The position numbers were made by a program, and so were the translations under genes. 19,829 nt of DNA from Grammothele lineata (lineage: Eukaryota; Basidiomycota; Agaricomycetes; Polyporales; Polyporaceae): contig NDFF03000269.1 in assembly GCA_002150815.3 (NCBI GenBank), positions 1-19,829 of the forward strand. Reading direction: 5' to 3'. The notes below the pieces were generated by a model. That model searched no databases and was not told where the DNA came from. It worked only from the letters and a program-made list of their open reading frames with translations. Positions 9,772 to 19,829 of the stretch are shown one piece after another (position 1 is the first letter of the stretch; each line of letters opens with the position of its first letter).

Positions 9772-10260
9772 CCAGTTTGATGTCGGAATCGATGGCTTTG
9801 GTCCTCCCGTCGTCTGTTCGTGTGCTTGTGTGACGCCGAAAGCCTCGCCGCGCTCGTACGACCTCTTCATCCGTCCAGTACTCTCAACCTTATATCCTGC
9901 GCCATCGCTTTGTTCCAGAATCCCTGCGGACCTCGTTGTAGCACTCTCACGGTGTTCTCGTCGGTAGTGGCGGCTGTCGGTCCAATTTTGAACGCCATAT
10001 TTCAAAACCATCCCCGCACTCGTCGGCTTTGCAGCAGAGTCGCATGTGCGCGTTGCTGGTTACGTGCTATAATGTATCCAAGCCTTATCGCGTTGTCTTA
10101 GCGGTGTTGAACTGACTAAACGCATCCCTGTTGTATGCTCGTGTATAAGAGTGGTTGAGTGCTGTCCTCGTACGCTTGCGGTCCTCACTCTCTCGGTCAT
10201 GGCGTCTATATTAGCTATGATCTACTGATTATCGGTCGACCTTTCTTTCGTCCGCCTCTC
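9772..10260. other. Intergenic region, downstream of the minus-strand gene
   Basis: Frames of about 94 codons exist on both strands here but overlap each other completely and neither has a convincing start or splice structure. The region should include the 3' untranslated part of the gene that ends at 10261 on the minus strand. Confidence 0.45.
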
Positions 10261-12448
10261 CTACCGCCCACACGCCCTGTACATCACGGCTCCAAAGCAT
10301 CTCCACAACATCTCCCGCCACCGTTCGACTTCGACGTGCTTGTCTTTCCAGGTGATAATATACGTGCTCGCATATTGTCGTCCGTGTATCAGCTGGCGCC
10401 CAAGCATGGTAAGCAACACCTGCGATTTCTTCAACATCTCCACGTATGGCTGCGTATAGTCGGTGTACATAAGCAATCTTGTGCGATGGATTATAACTTG
10501 AGCTTCACTAACCCTCAATTCCGATAAGTCATCGCTGAGAGATTGTCGCTTCATTACAACAGTGTTTGACACCAAAACATCCGTCATATACGGAAGCGCG
10601 GGATGATCGAGGGGTGCTTCGCTGACGAAAGCTCTAGCAGCCTTGAGAGCGCACATGGCCGCGGAGACACGTTCCATATCTACCTCCTCGCCCGGCGTAA
10701 GGTTCCCGAAGAACCCACGACGAGCCCGCTCGTTGTGGTGGTATGCGCTGACGATTAGAAGCCGAAGCCGGATCATGGATGATACTTGGGGGCAAGACAA
10801 GCCCGCTGCCACTGCAAATAGCGCTGCCTTGTGGTCCTGTTCAAGTTGAACAATAACAGCGTAGCCGTACGCGAGTTGAGCATTACGTTGAACAGCAGCA
10901 TAGGCCAACTCCAGCGCTTCGTTACGCAAGTTGATGTCGGAAAGCCGGTAGTAACAGACGAGGATGTAATGTAGCTCCAAGATGTCGGCCGCGTCCAAAT
11001 CGCGGCATTCTTGGCCATCCCGCAAGGCCTCCACGCACAATGGCAGTGCGTCCAGCCGACAGGACCACCGTTCATCGTATGGGGCGAGAAGTTCCTCCTG
11101 ATCGATCAACATTACGTCGGTCGAATTGAGAACGAGAAGAGCGAGTTGTCGACCGAGTGCCCGGAGGTCGAGATCGTTGGAGATGCTTGCTTCATCTACA
11201 ATCCTCCTGTATTCTAGCTCCGTATGACGTGCGATGAAGAGCTGAGTACCAGCTAATTCGGTCTGGCCTACCGTGTCTGCGAGAAGCCGAGGAAGCCCGT
11301 CACAGAGAATCTTGATAGAAGGAGGTTGGGAACGCAGTAAGTCTTGATGAAGGCCTTCCCCGCCGAAGTAGTTGAAGCAGTACCCGTCGACAACCAACAT
11401 GGCGGTGAAGCGTGCGCTCAAGCCTCTGCTATGGGTCACAGCAACGAGCAACGACACGATGGATTCATCGTAGCAGAGTGTTGGCCGATAGAAGCAGTAG
11501 ATGTAGATGACGTGGAGCAGGTTCAGAATTATCGTCACCGGAGTCGAGGGAATCGTGCGGCAGACTTCGATGATTCCCATAACCTCGTTCAACTGTCTTT
11601 CCGCGCCCGCGCTGTCTACGTCTATGGCGGAGGAGGCGGTGCGTGCCAAGATTTCGGAAGCAGCTGCTCGGGCCTCCGTACTGGCGAGTGCGTCCTGCGC
11701 TATAGCCGCGATGTCCAGAGTGCTGCTTGCTATGCCTTCACTGACCGTGGACTGATCGACTGAGACGTCGGCACTGTTGAACTCGTCATCATCGCCGTTG
11801 TCAGTTACTGGGACACGGAGAATCTTGACAAGCGCGTCCAAAGCCATGAGGCGTGCGTCGTCTATCTTCAGAAGGTCCAGCAACATTGATATGGCTCCTG
11901 ATGAGTGATTTTAGGAATGCATACGCGTAATAATGCGTACTACTGACCGGCATTGATGGCTAATTGCACCCCGGGATAGTACGAGCACACGAACAACAAG
12001 GTCTCTGCGACAATCTTGGAACCGTCTCCCACAAGCATTGTTTGATCATGCATTCCCTTCAAAAAATCGAACATATGTCCGAACCGTCTATAATACTCGT
12101 GAGACTCCGTCTGGGACAACAGGTCTTAGAGTGGCATGGCAGTGGCTCAGTGCGCGCAGTATCGAAGGAGATGTCAAACCGTACCTGACAAACGCCATTT
12201 GAGCATTGCTGTATCTATTGCTGAGCCCATGATGATTTCAATATAGTGGGAGGCGGACTGAACGTCTATCGATAGGATGTTGGGGGTTGATGTAGCCGAG
12301 AGTGTGTGAGAGACCTGACTCGGATCGGTTCTCTATGGCGCTGAAGGGGAGACGCCCAAGACCAACAAAGAGAGTTGCGAATAGTCGTTTTTGTCACCCA
12401 AGCCATTGGCCCATCTTCGCATCGACCCGCCTTCGGGAGAACGTTCAT
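10261..12448 (-). CDS. Large helical-repeat (ARM/TPR-like) protein, multi-exon
   Basis: The main exon is 11897-10261. It joins upstream across a 50-nt intron (11898-11947) to 12124-11948, and across a 60-nt intron (12125-12184) to an exon ending at 12185 whose upstream edge is probably 12332. A first exon at about 12448-12398 (starting MNVLPKAG) would give about 670 residues, but this 5' end is uncertain and more exons may lie up to about 12690. The N-terminal half is alpha-helical with ARM-like character (GVQLAINAG, then AISMLLDLLKIDDARLMALD). The middle has TPR-like helices (NEALELAYAAVQRNAQLAYG). The C-terminus reads VEVERWREMLWRCFGAVMY. The make-up suggests a protein-interaction scaffold. 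Similar long fungal proteins sometimes carry a C-terminal MYND zinc finger; none is visible before the stop. It is transcribed away from the transposase gene. Product name and function are not known to me. Confidence 0.72.
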
Positions 12449-12699
12449 ATGTGCACACAAAATGAGTTACTAGGGACCTCTTTGAACGAGTCAGCAAATT
12501 ACTCTAAACACATCGACGATAAGCTTACCTTGAAGGGACTCTTCTGGTTTGCGAGTATTCGGGGCCGCCTTGTACCTGACGTAGGATGTGATTAGAGATC
12601 CTCGGCGCAGGGCCGTGGTCTTTCGCGATCGGCAATTCGACCTGCGAACATTCCCTGGAAAGCACGACATATGTCCGGCGAGGATCACATGCTCACCAG

Positions 12700-15600
12700 G
12701 ATGAGATTAGATAATCACATCGCCGATAACAGGTATCTTGGAACTCGCTCGCCTCCAACCTAGTCACTCCATCGCTCTTCTCATGACACTTTGCTTGTGC
12801 GAGATCTGTATACAGGGTACTTGTCAAGATGCGTCTGGCCGGACGGTTCCTGGGCAAGTGGTATCCTCCCGCACAGAGAAGGAGCACAGGGTTCGGGAGA
12901 CTCTTCGAAGAGACCAGGAAAACGCTTCCCGTACTGCCATCCAAAACCGCATCCTCTTAGCAACGTTGCATGATCCTGGTCCGAGTGGAAGTCTGCCTAC
13001 ACGTCCTAGAGATCTACGATCCTCTCGAGACCCTGGATTTTCTCGTATCTCCCGCGATGTGAGCTCATCCATACTGAATCGTTTTTTTCTTCCGACAAAC
13101 CCTCTATGTATATCATAGACACAACATACCCGCGGACAAGACATCACACAAGTTCACGAGAGTGGACGTTCAGATCAGGTTAGTTTGGAAGTCATCAAAG
13201 CACGGGCATCCGCTCAGTCTAGTAATAAGGTGCAAGCCCGGTTTCGTTTCATTTCGGGGCTGGAGTCTGCATGCGCGTTACAATCCCGTCGAGTTCCTAC
13301 CCACAATTATACAAAATTGATCTTCCAGCAACCTCCAGTATCCCCTTCTTCCCCTCAGGGTCAACTGGACTCCCAGCACCCGGCGAATGCCGCCTACATC
13401 GCCTATCATACCTGGTTGGTCTCCCAGCTTCAAGAAACCAACGATCTCAAGCCTTTAGACAACAAGGATGCGAATCACAGTCTCAATGCAGTGATACGCA
13501 AGTTGAAAAGCGAAGCAAAGCGACTGGATGACATGGCCTCGAAAGCGTGGGGAGACTTGGTTCTTAGCAATGTTCTTAGCGCGGTTGGAGGGCTCGGGTC
13601 GGAACCAGAGGTCATACCCGCTTGTACGTCTCGCTATAGTTCGTAATACGGTCAGCGGTATGACTGATTGGCTGTCTAGCCCCTCTCAACCAAGTTCGCG
13701 CCGTCACTCAGCCGTTCTTGCTGGCGGCATTTCTCATGACCGCCATTCTCCATACACTCTCCTCGGTCTCTATGCCACGTGTAGATTTTGTCCTCGCTAC
13801 CTTGAAAGTGGTTCTGTTCGGCGTCTTCACATTAGACCTCGCTACACTTCACGCCTTTCCAAAACGCCTTACCCCTGCCCAAGCAGCCTTCCTCAAAGGG
13901 ATCCCTCTCGACATTCGGTCCGTACTTGGCTTGCTTCATCTAGAACCTGACATCACATACTACGCCTGTTGCCCGAGCTGTTACGCGATTTACCTTCCTG
14001 ATTCGTCAAAGCCTGACGACCCTTTCCCTCATCAATGCACCCATCAAGAGACCAACAAAGACGTATGCGGCGCTCAGCTTGTGAAAGAAAAACGCATCAG
14101 GCCGAAGAAAAAGAACCACCCTGTACGAGTCGTGTATAGGGCCATTCGTACATACCCGTACCTCAAGTTCACCGCATGGCTCGCGGAGTTCCTTGGGCGG
14201 CCTGGTGTAGAGGAGGCTGTAAAGCAGACCTGGAATACTCCCTCCGACGGAACGCAGTATCGCGATGTCATGGACGCTCCCGCCATTCGACAGTTCCTTG
14301 GCCCTGATGGGAAAACCCCATTCTCGAATCAGCCCAACAACTCCATTCACTTGGTTTTCAGTCTATTCGTCGACTACTTCAACGTGTACGGCAACAAGAA
14401 GCCGGGAAAAGTAGGCGGAATATATCTAGCTTGCCTTAGTCTCCCACCTCATCTCCGCTATCGCCCCGAGAATCTGTATCTTGCTGGTGTCATCCCGGGA
14501 CCAGCAGCACCTTCTACACACGAGATCAATCACTTTCTACGCCCGCTCGTCGACGAGCTACTCAAATTGTGGTCTCCAGGCATCTACTTGCAGCGTACGG
14601 CTCTGTTTCCCCGCGGTCGACGTGTACGAGCCGCCGTCATTCCCCTCGTTTGCGATCTTCCAGCCATGCGCCAGACAGCAGGATTCGCCTCCCACTCGCA
14701 CCGCCGTTTCTGCGCACATTGTCCGCTGGAACTTCACGATATCTGCGAAATAGACAGGTCGAAGTGGCCTCCTCCACGATCATGGGGTCAACACCTCTTG
14801 GACGCTTTGCTTTGGAGGGATGCGAAGACGGAGGATGCCCGGAAGAGAGCGTTCAATGAGCATGGCCTCAGGTGGTCGGAGCTCTTACGTCTTCCGTACT
14901 GGGATCCTACTCGATTTGCGGTGCTCGACGTGATGCATAATCTCTTCCTAGGAGAGCTTCATCATCACTGTCGGGTCGTATGGGGCACAGATCACTTGCA
15001 CGCACTGGGGAATCGTGCAGTACATTCTCCAGAGGCGCAGAAAACCAATCTACAACGTATCTTAACGTTGTTCAATTCGCGAGATGAAGGAGGGTTGGCG
15101 GCCGTGCGGAAAGACTATCTCTGGGCTGTTGCGCGCTTCAACAAGATTGTGGGCACTACTACAAAATCACCTACCAGACGGGAACTCGCTCGCCGAATCC
15201 TCGAATGGGTTCGTCTTTCGGCTTCATCTTAAAGCTTCTCTGTTGACGGGCTAGTAGGGTACAATTCCGCAGGATCCTCCCCGGAGATTGACGCTTCCAC
15301 CTGTGATGCAGGAGGCTACGGAACAATTTCGACTCCCCTGGGATGAACGTCCTCCTGAACCCTCACGTTATCAGGTTTTCTCCGCAGATGTTCTACGACT
15401 TGTGCAGAAGGACATCGGAAATACCACCCTTCCGTCTTGGATGGAACGCGCGCCTTCAAATTTTGGGACCAAGAGCGCTGGAAGCTTGAAGGCGGATCAC
15501 TGGCGCACGCTCTGCACCGTCCATATGGTGATTACGCTCGTGAAACATTGGGGGTCGGCGATTGCATCGCCGGAGGAAAAAGCTGTTCTTGATAACTTCA

Positions 15601-15850
15601 TCCACTTAGTTTGTGCTGTCGAAATTCGCATAGCAAATGGAACAACCAAGGACGGCCACGCTGACGCCCCAGGGAGTAGATGAGCCCGTATGCGGACATA
15701 CCCCGTCAACACTTTACGCTCAAGCACCCGTGGTATGATAACCCAAAGCTGCGCGATCAACGCGTGGAATACTCCCAACGGGATTGGCTGAGCACATCTT
15801 ACGCGCTAAAGGCTCGGAAACTGTCGGCTGCGACCGATACTTCCTAGCCG
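12700..15850 (+). mobile_element. CACTA-like DNA transposon, boundaries not found
   Basis: The transposase gene marks a Tnp2/CACTA-type element here. I looked for CACTA...TAGTG ends and flanking short duplications and found scattered CACTA and TAGTG pentamers but no convincing pair of terminal inverted repeats. The limits given are nominal: just outside the coding sequence. The missing C-terminal coding part suggests the right side was deleted or replaced. Confidence 0.5.
12783..15683 (+). CDS. Tnp2-type (CACTA-like) DDE transposase, C-terminally shortened
   Basis: Exons inferred: 12783-13107, 13153-13623, 13680-15208 and 15273-15683 (introns 45, 56 and 64 nt), giving about 911 residues. The N-terminus has a C-x-C-x2-C motif (LCLCEIC), probably zinc-binding. 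A second cysteine cluster (CCPSCY, then HQC and DVCG) lies at about 13970-14080. The catalytic core follows the Tnp2 pattern: FVDYFNVYGNK with Asp at 14372-14374, VCDLPAMRQTAGF with Asp at 14654-14656, FCAHCPL with cysteines at 14711 and 14720, and VLDVMHNLFLGE with Asp at 14927-14929. IPGPAAPSTHEINHFLRPL is the usual linker. The last exon carries LPPVMQEA and YNFG-like and VITLVKHWG segments, then stops at 15681-15683, before the C-terminal part that I expect in full-length relatives. An additional intron within 13232-13331 is possible. The protein would cut and paste its element in the nucleus; loss of the C-terminus may make it inactive. Confidence 0.85.
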
Positions 15851-16734
15851 CGTGAGAACCGCGCTACAGGATTCAAGGAGTTGCACACTGCCCCAGCGCA
15901 CCTCTGACGTCACCCTCATTTTGTCAATGCTTTCCGGCCGCGGGTCATGCTTACGAGGCCTATATTGAGATTATAGTTGGCACGTGCTACACAAGTCGCT
16001 TTCGCGGCAGCCTGAACACTTGCAGCGAGCGAACCACAAAGGTAGCAAGCTATGGGCATAAGTATGGACGGCGTCCCAAAGACTTTGCGTAAACAAGCAT
16101 CCTCGAGCAGTAGCGAAGGGATCTGCGCTTGCTTTGATAGCAATATGTCCACATCGACGAATGGTATCACCGGGTGGCGGTTTGCTCCTACTGTTGCCAG
16201 TATGGCCGAACAGCTCGATGACGGCATCGTAGGATACGTTATGCCCTCCAGAGTCATCTTAAGGAATCGCAATGTAGCTTTCACGTCATGTAGTCACCAG
16301 TAGGCATCTCCCCTACCGCTTTATTTGGACCGTTCTCTCGCCCCTACCTTCACTCAAACCATCTCCGTGCATTAGACAACCTGTGAGCAACTCGCCATGC
16401 GTCGTTCTTAACACTACTGGTACCCGACGTCCGTCGCGCGTATCTCGGAACTACCATGCGAAGATCCGCGGCTTGCTGCGCTGGTGCGCTGCCTCCACGC
16501 CCTCTCCACGCCCTCTCCACGCCGTCGTTCTGGCGTACGCGTGCACTTATTCTAATGGATCTCCGTCCACATGGCTTCACGCGACCGTTAGCGCGGCGCA
16601 CTACTCGTGGGTTTCTTTGTTCGGGTCTGTTCTGCAAACCTCAAGCCTACGGCTTGCTTCAGGCCAACATCGGCCTTCTTGGCGAGCCGTCGACTCCCTC
16701 CAGAACGTCCTGGTCTCAAACGTCCAACATCAAT
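15684..16734. other. Region between transposase and membrane-anchored protein gene
   Basis: A minus-strand frame (16284-15916, first ATG inside it reading MTLEGITYP) runs 122 codons with a fairly natural composition, but its nominal start is GTG and no joining exon was found, so I do not call it a gene. A plus-strand frame overlaps it. An 11-bp tandem repeat, CTCCACGCCCT, of 2.8 copies lies at 16493-16523. The frame of the next gene is open upstream to about 16456, so its true start could be as early as 16555. Confidence 0.45.
16493..16523. repeat. 11-bp tandem repeat, 2.8 copies
   Basis: CTCCACGCCCT is repeated at 16493-16503 and 16504-16514, then CTCCACGCC at 16515-16523. The period is not a multiple of three, which argues that this part is not translated and favours a start of the downstream gene after it. 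Confidence 0.85.
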
Positions 16735-17673
16735 ATGCCAGACCTCCCCAGAATCTCGGATGGCGCCCCGTCGACTCTCGCTGCAGACGCGCTCTCCGTA
16801 GTAGAAGAAACACCTATCCATCGTTCCGCAACCAGCAACAGTATCGGTACACGGACTACCGCCGCCACTACTCCCGCGAGTTCATATGAAAGCTCCGACG
16901 CTCCGGAAGCGACCACACTCTCAGTGGAATCGTTGATGACAAGGCTCGAGCATCCCATGGACATGGGCGAACCGCATCAAGTCGAGGATAGCGCATTCGG
17001 CAACATGGCACGTACTGAATCTAGCATAGACGACATGGATGGAGTGACTCTCGGAGAAGAGAGCTCGAGCGACGACGACAATTACATAGACCAGGAAGCG
17101 ACCGCGTTCTGTGACATCCTGAATGAAGATGGTTTAGTGGTGTTTGTCGTAGGTGCTATCGTTATACTCGTCTTTCTTCTTGTTTCTTAGCATACGGCCA
17201 CAGATACTACCCCCGATGGAGCGAATACTTCCGATAGGGCAAACGCCTGGAACCATCACTTCTTACCGTCCCCCCCATGTCATCAATAACTTGACACTGC
17301 GCGCGATATTTTTCGGTGCCATATACGGTGATTTGCACGAGCGACAACAGCCGATACATGCTCATATTGACTTGCCAGATTATTTGAAGTCGAAGAACCT
17401 AGATGTGCACGGCGCGATAGTTGGATTTCGTGTAAGCACCTCAAAAACCATACGTATGAAGTGACCATAACTCTGTGCTAGACCCAGGACGCAGCCGGAA
17501 TCAGCACTCCTGTAATGGACATCGAAACCCTGCGCCTGTTCACGCGTCAGACGCGGCCTCTCGTCAAGTTGTCTCGTGCTCAAGCGATCGTTCGTTCGCT
17601 GTATCGTCCCATCACATTGTCTCTGATGATCGCTGCCGCTGCCGGTTACATGCTTCGTCGAAGATTTTCGTAG
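16735..17673 (+). CDS. Unrecognised tail-anchored protein, three exons
   Basis: Exons are 16735-17141, 17191-17431 and 17488-17673, with introns of 49 and 56 nt in phases 2 and 0. The product is 277 residues if translation starts at MPDLPRIS; an upstream ATG at 16555 would add 60. Residues 1-130 are low-complexity and acidic, with Ser/Thr runs and a cluster EESSSDDDNYIDQE. Residues 136-220 look folded (ILPPMERILPIGQTPG, NNLTLRAIFFGAIYGDLHE, HIDLPDYLKSKNLDVHGA). The C-terminus has a basic stretch, then a short hydrophobic segment (about 257-272, PITLSLMIAAAAGYML) and the tail RRRFS. A short, moderately hydrophobic segment flanked by basic residues at the very end is typical of tail-anchored proteins of the mitochondrial outer membrane, ER or peroxisome. 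No family recognised. It lies about 560 bp upstream of the SUN-domain gene on the same strand. Confidence 0.68.
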
Positions 17674-18230
17674 TATCTGTCGCTGTATTTTGACCATGGG
17701 TCAACGGGTCCTGATGCAATTGGTGGAATCTGAAGTTGTAGGGGTAAACATACCGACGCTAGTAGTCTTGTGGAATATTGCTACAATGATCAGTGAGACA
17801 AATACGCGGGGATTTGTGAGATCTCTTTAACACGCGTACGTGCGCCTGGGGGCGATATTCAATTAGCGGGATCGCAAGGCATCATCATCATCCAACATCG
17901 CGTCGTTACAACATCATTGACGTACACCTGTCTCGAGATTTGTGCGACAGTGTCTCAACACGCCGAGACGAGCGGGAACATGATCGCAGACCAACGCATG
18001 CGAGCTGTACCTGCTGCACCGAACCCAGCTACAGGGCGACAGCATCAAAATGTGTCGACGATTGTCTCGTATGCGGAGCAAACAACCCTACAGTACGGTT
18101 TGACGCCGACTGTAGCGTGCGTAGCTCCTGCCAGCCTGCTGGATAGCAGCCTCGTGGGTTTGCCGTGTAAAATCTCGACTTCGCCGCAATCCGCGCTTGG
18201 ACCCGACTCACGACGTTCCCTATCCTATCT
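17674..18230. other. Intergenic region upstream of the SUN gene
   Basis: A plus-strand frame (17917-18321) covers much of this region, but it overlaps the first SUN exon in a different frame and its composition is not persuasive. The short in-frame opening just before the SUN ATG (from 18171) has no ATG of its own. The region most likely holds the 3' end of the previous gene and the promoter of the SUN gene. Confidence 0.5.
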
Positions 18231-19354
18231 ATGCCATTTTTCCAGCCTAAACCTAAAGCGTTCGACCCCGATCGTTTCGAACGCGACCCATCAGTCACTG
18301 GTAAGCCATATAAACGACTGAAAGATCAACTCGAAGGGAATGCTGACAGCCGATTGACTCCTTAGGCCGTTACCTCCAGCCACCGAGTGCCATTGGTGAC
18401 GACGACAATGTACAAGCTTCAGGGGTCCAAGATCGTAATCCTCGAATGAAGGAGCGCACTGTGCGGACACGCTACCGTTGTATAGCATTTGGCACAGCTC
18501 TTGGGCGATTCGCCAGGGCTATGTCGTGGTGGATCCTTCTTATAGCAGGGTCGATCTACTGGCTCATTCGGGACGGGCGGATGAATTCCATCATGGTGCA
18601 ACTGCAAGAGTTGCAATTCTCATGGCCATTCTCGCTCCCTGACCGACCAGACACAACCTGTCAGCAGACCTCTAGGTCCTGCGGAAATATGTACGAACTG
18701 GCACCTCCCCTCCCCCTGGACACGATCAAATACATCGACAACATGTTAGCACGATCTCTATACGGGCCGGTTCCCTTGGCCGATTTCGCTCGATCTACCG
18801 ATGGCGCCGTCGTATATGATGACTTAACGACCCCATACTCCGGCGTAGCAGACAGGAAAATCCCCCATAACGGAGCCATCCCAATCCCAGACCCCCACGC
18901 TCCCGACTCAGCTCTTCGAGAGGACAGTCGCCTTGACCAATGCTGGCTGATCAACGGCTCGCGCGCACAACTGGGAATCATACTGTCCGCTGTCATCCAT
19001 CCTTCTCACGTCACTATCGACCACCGGGACTACAGCGAAGCCCTACACCGCGCTCCCAAGGACATGGCCCTTTGGGGTGTGCTCAGCAGCAACAACGGCA
19101 ACTTCAACGCCGCCGATGGGGATATCGTACGCCGCGGTCCTCCAATTACCGCGGATGGGGCGACATTCATCCTGCTCGCCGAGTTCACTTACGATATCGA
19201 CGCGCCTCACTACGTGCAGGAATTTCCCGTCGACCAGCGCGTCAGACAGTCAGGGACTGCGGTGGGAATCGTGGTATTGGAGGTGTTCAGCAACTGGGGA
19301 GCAGAGGAAACATGCGTATACCGGGTGCGGATCCACGGCGAAGAACGACGATGA
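18231..19354 (+). CDS. SUN-domain (Sad1/UNC-84) nuclear-envelope protein
   Basis: Two exons, 18231-18300 and 18366-19354, are joined across a 65-nt phase-1 intron with a good GTAAGC donor; 352 residues. SUN proteins sit in the inner nuclear membrane and bind KASH proteins in the perinuclear space, linking nucleus and cytoskeleton. The sequence shows a short N-terminus starting MPFFQPKPKAFDPDRF, a basic stretch, one membrane segment (about residues 76-91, SWWILLIAGSIYWLI), a 110-residue linker, and the SUN domain (about 205-348). Diagnostic motifs are QCWLINGSRAQLGIILS (Cys-Trp at 216-217), VTIDH (about 240), and FSNWGAEETCVYRVRIHG at the end (NWG at 333-335). The linker has little coiled-coil character, unlike animal SUN1/2, and the protein is short, so it resembles the small, multiplied SUN proteins of mushrooms more than the single large Sad1. 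An ATTAAA at 19387 could serve in 3'-end formation. Confidence 0.88.
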
Positions 19355-19655
19355 GTAGACGAGACTGGAGAGTCAACGAATTGCATATTAAAAGGCATAG
19401 GACAATGGATTGTTGTGACTGAAAACGAGAGGGACATAACACACAACCAGATGTGCAGAAACCGCGCTCCGCTCTACGACGCGCTCGACGCACACGACCG
19501 GAGCTCAATCTCGCGGCTCGCGCGCGGGTCATCACGCTCTTGAGATCCTTGCAAGTCGGCGCCTTGAAACCTTGAGAGTCGAAGTTGGCGACCGAAGCCG
19601 AAGCACGAGCGTAGCACCGGCATCGTCGCCCTCCCCACGGCGTCGTCGAAAGGTG
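19355..19655. other. Gap between convergent frames
   Basis: This is the likely 3' untranslated region of the SUN gene followed by GC-rich sequence. Minus-strand frames across it read mainly arginine and serine and are not convincing. Confidence 0.4.
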
Positions 19656-19829
19656 CTAGTACCCGTCTATCAGCCTGTACGCAGTGCTAAAGGCGATGCT
19701 GGCGGAGCGCAGGGCTATGCGGGGCGGATAGGACGGTAGTGCGACCGTGTCGACGGCTAGAAACTGCGATGTCCATTGGGACAGAGCCGGGGAGAACGTG
19801 GGGTGGTGGGGGTAGCTGCGGCGAGTAAC
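19656..19829 (-). CDS. Possible 3' end of an unidentified gene, cut by the window edge
   Basis: From the right edge the minus strand is open for 57 codons and stops at 19658-19656. The reading (for example SQWTSQFLAVDTVALPSYP, then SIAFSTAYRLIDGY) uses G/C-ending codons and looks more protein-like than the other frames. Nothing identifies the family. It would converge with the SUN gene. Chance openness in GC-rich DNA cannot be excluded. Confidence 0.3.
   Translation of the reverse strand, partial: VTRRSYPHHPTFSPALSQWTSQFLAVDTVALPSYPPRIALRSASIAFSTAYRLIDGY

Noticed and set aside
12700..15900. CACTA/TAGTG pentamers as transposon ends
   Set aside because: The pentamers occur at chance frequency and no two form a longer inverted pair in the correct orientation around the transposase.
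16456..16734. N-terminal extension of the tail-anchored protein
   Set aside because: Open in frame, but it crosses an 11-bp tandem repeat, is Arg/Leu-rich, and starts without a clear ATG before 16555. Kept as an alternative start only.
17131..17190. Apparent C-terminal transmembrane segment (GLVVFVVGAIVILVFLLVS)
   Set aside because: The hydrophobic reading is translated from a T-rich 49-nt intron (17142-17190) with a GT start and a CTTAG-type end; splicing continues the protein in a second coding exon.

Overview
The window reads as nuclear DNA of a filamentous basidiomycete, most likely an Agaricomycete such as a polypore. Genes are broken by many short GT-AG introns (45-73 nt). The sequence has mixed GC content with CT-rich stretches between genes, a Tnp2-type (CACTA-like) DDE transposase of the kind common in these fungi, and a leucine-rich protein that looks like the expanded F-box/LRR-like families of mushrooms. 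No prokaryotic operon signals, tRNA, rRNA or CRISPR were seen. Most real genes became visible only by joining exons by hand, and several long open frames are antisense or intron artefacts.

Layout: 1-2062 is gene-poor. It holds one arm of a 98-bp perfect inverted repeat (1-98; partner 8582-8679) and a strong hairpin (810-922). 2063-3276 (+) is a four-exon leucine-rich F-box-like protein gene. 3277-4888 has no clear gene. 4889-6700 (+) is a nine-exon gene for an unrecognised protein of about 442 residues, with disordered, helical and single membrane-spanning regions. 6701-8256 has no clear gene. 8257-8445 (+) is a small possible ORF. 8460-9771 is a GC/CT-rich repeat-bearing segment: the second inverted-repeat arm, a 12-bp tandem repeat, a (CCCCT)n tract, and a decayed proline-rich coding region that hops frames.

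10261-about 12448 (-) is a large helical-repeat protein gene (ARM/TPR-like) with at least three exons. It is followed divergently by a transposase gene at 12783-15683 (+), whose catalytic core is complete but whose C-terminus is cut short. 16735-17673 (+) encodes a protein with an acidic Ser/Asp-rich N-terminus and a C-terminal membrane anchor. 18231-19354 (+) encodes a small SUN-domain (Sad1/UNC-84) protein of about 352 residues. A partial minus-strand frame enters from the right edge (19656-19829).

There is no obvious metabolic cluster. The only functional theme is membrane proteins: three of the plus-strand genes carry a single membrane segment, one of them a SUN protein expected in the nuclear envelope. 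Whether the other two are partners of it is speculation. Exon boundaries were inferred by eye from splice signals and frame continuity, with no transcript evidence.
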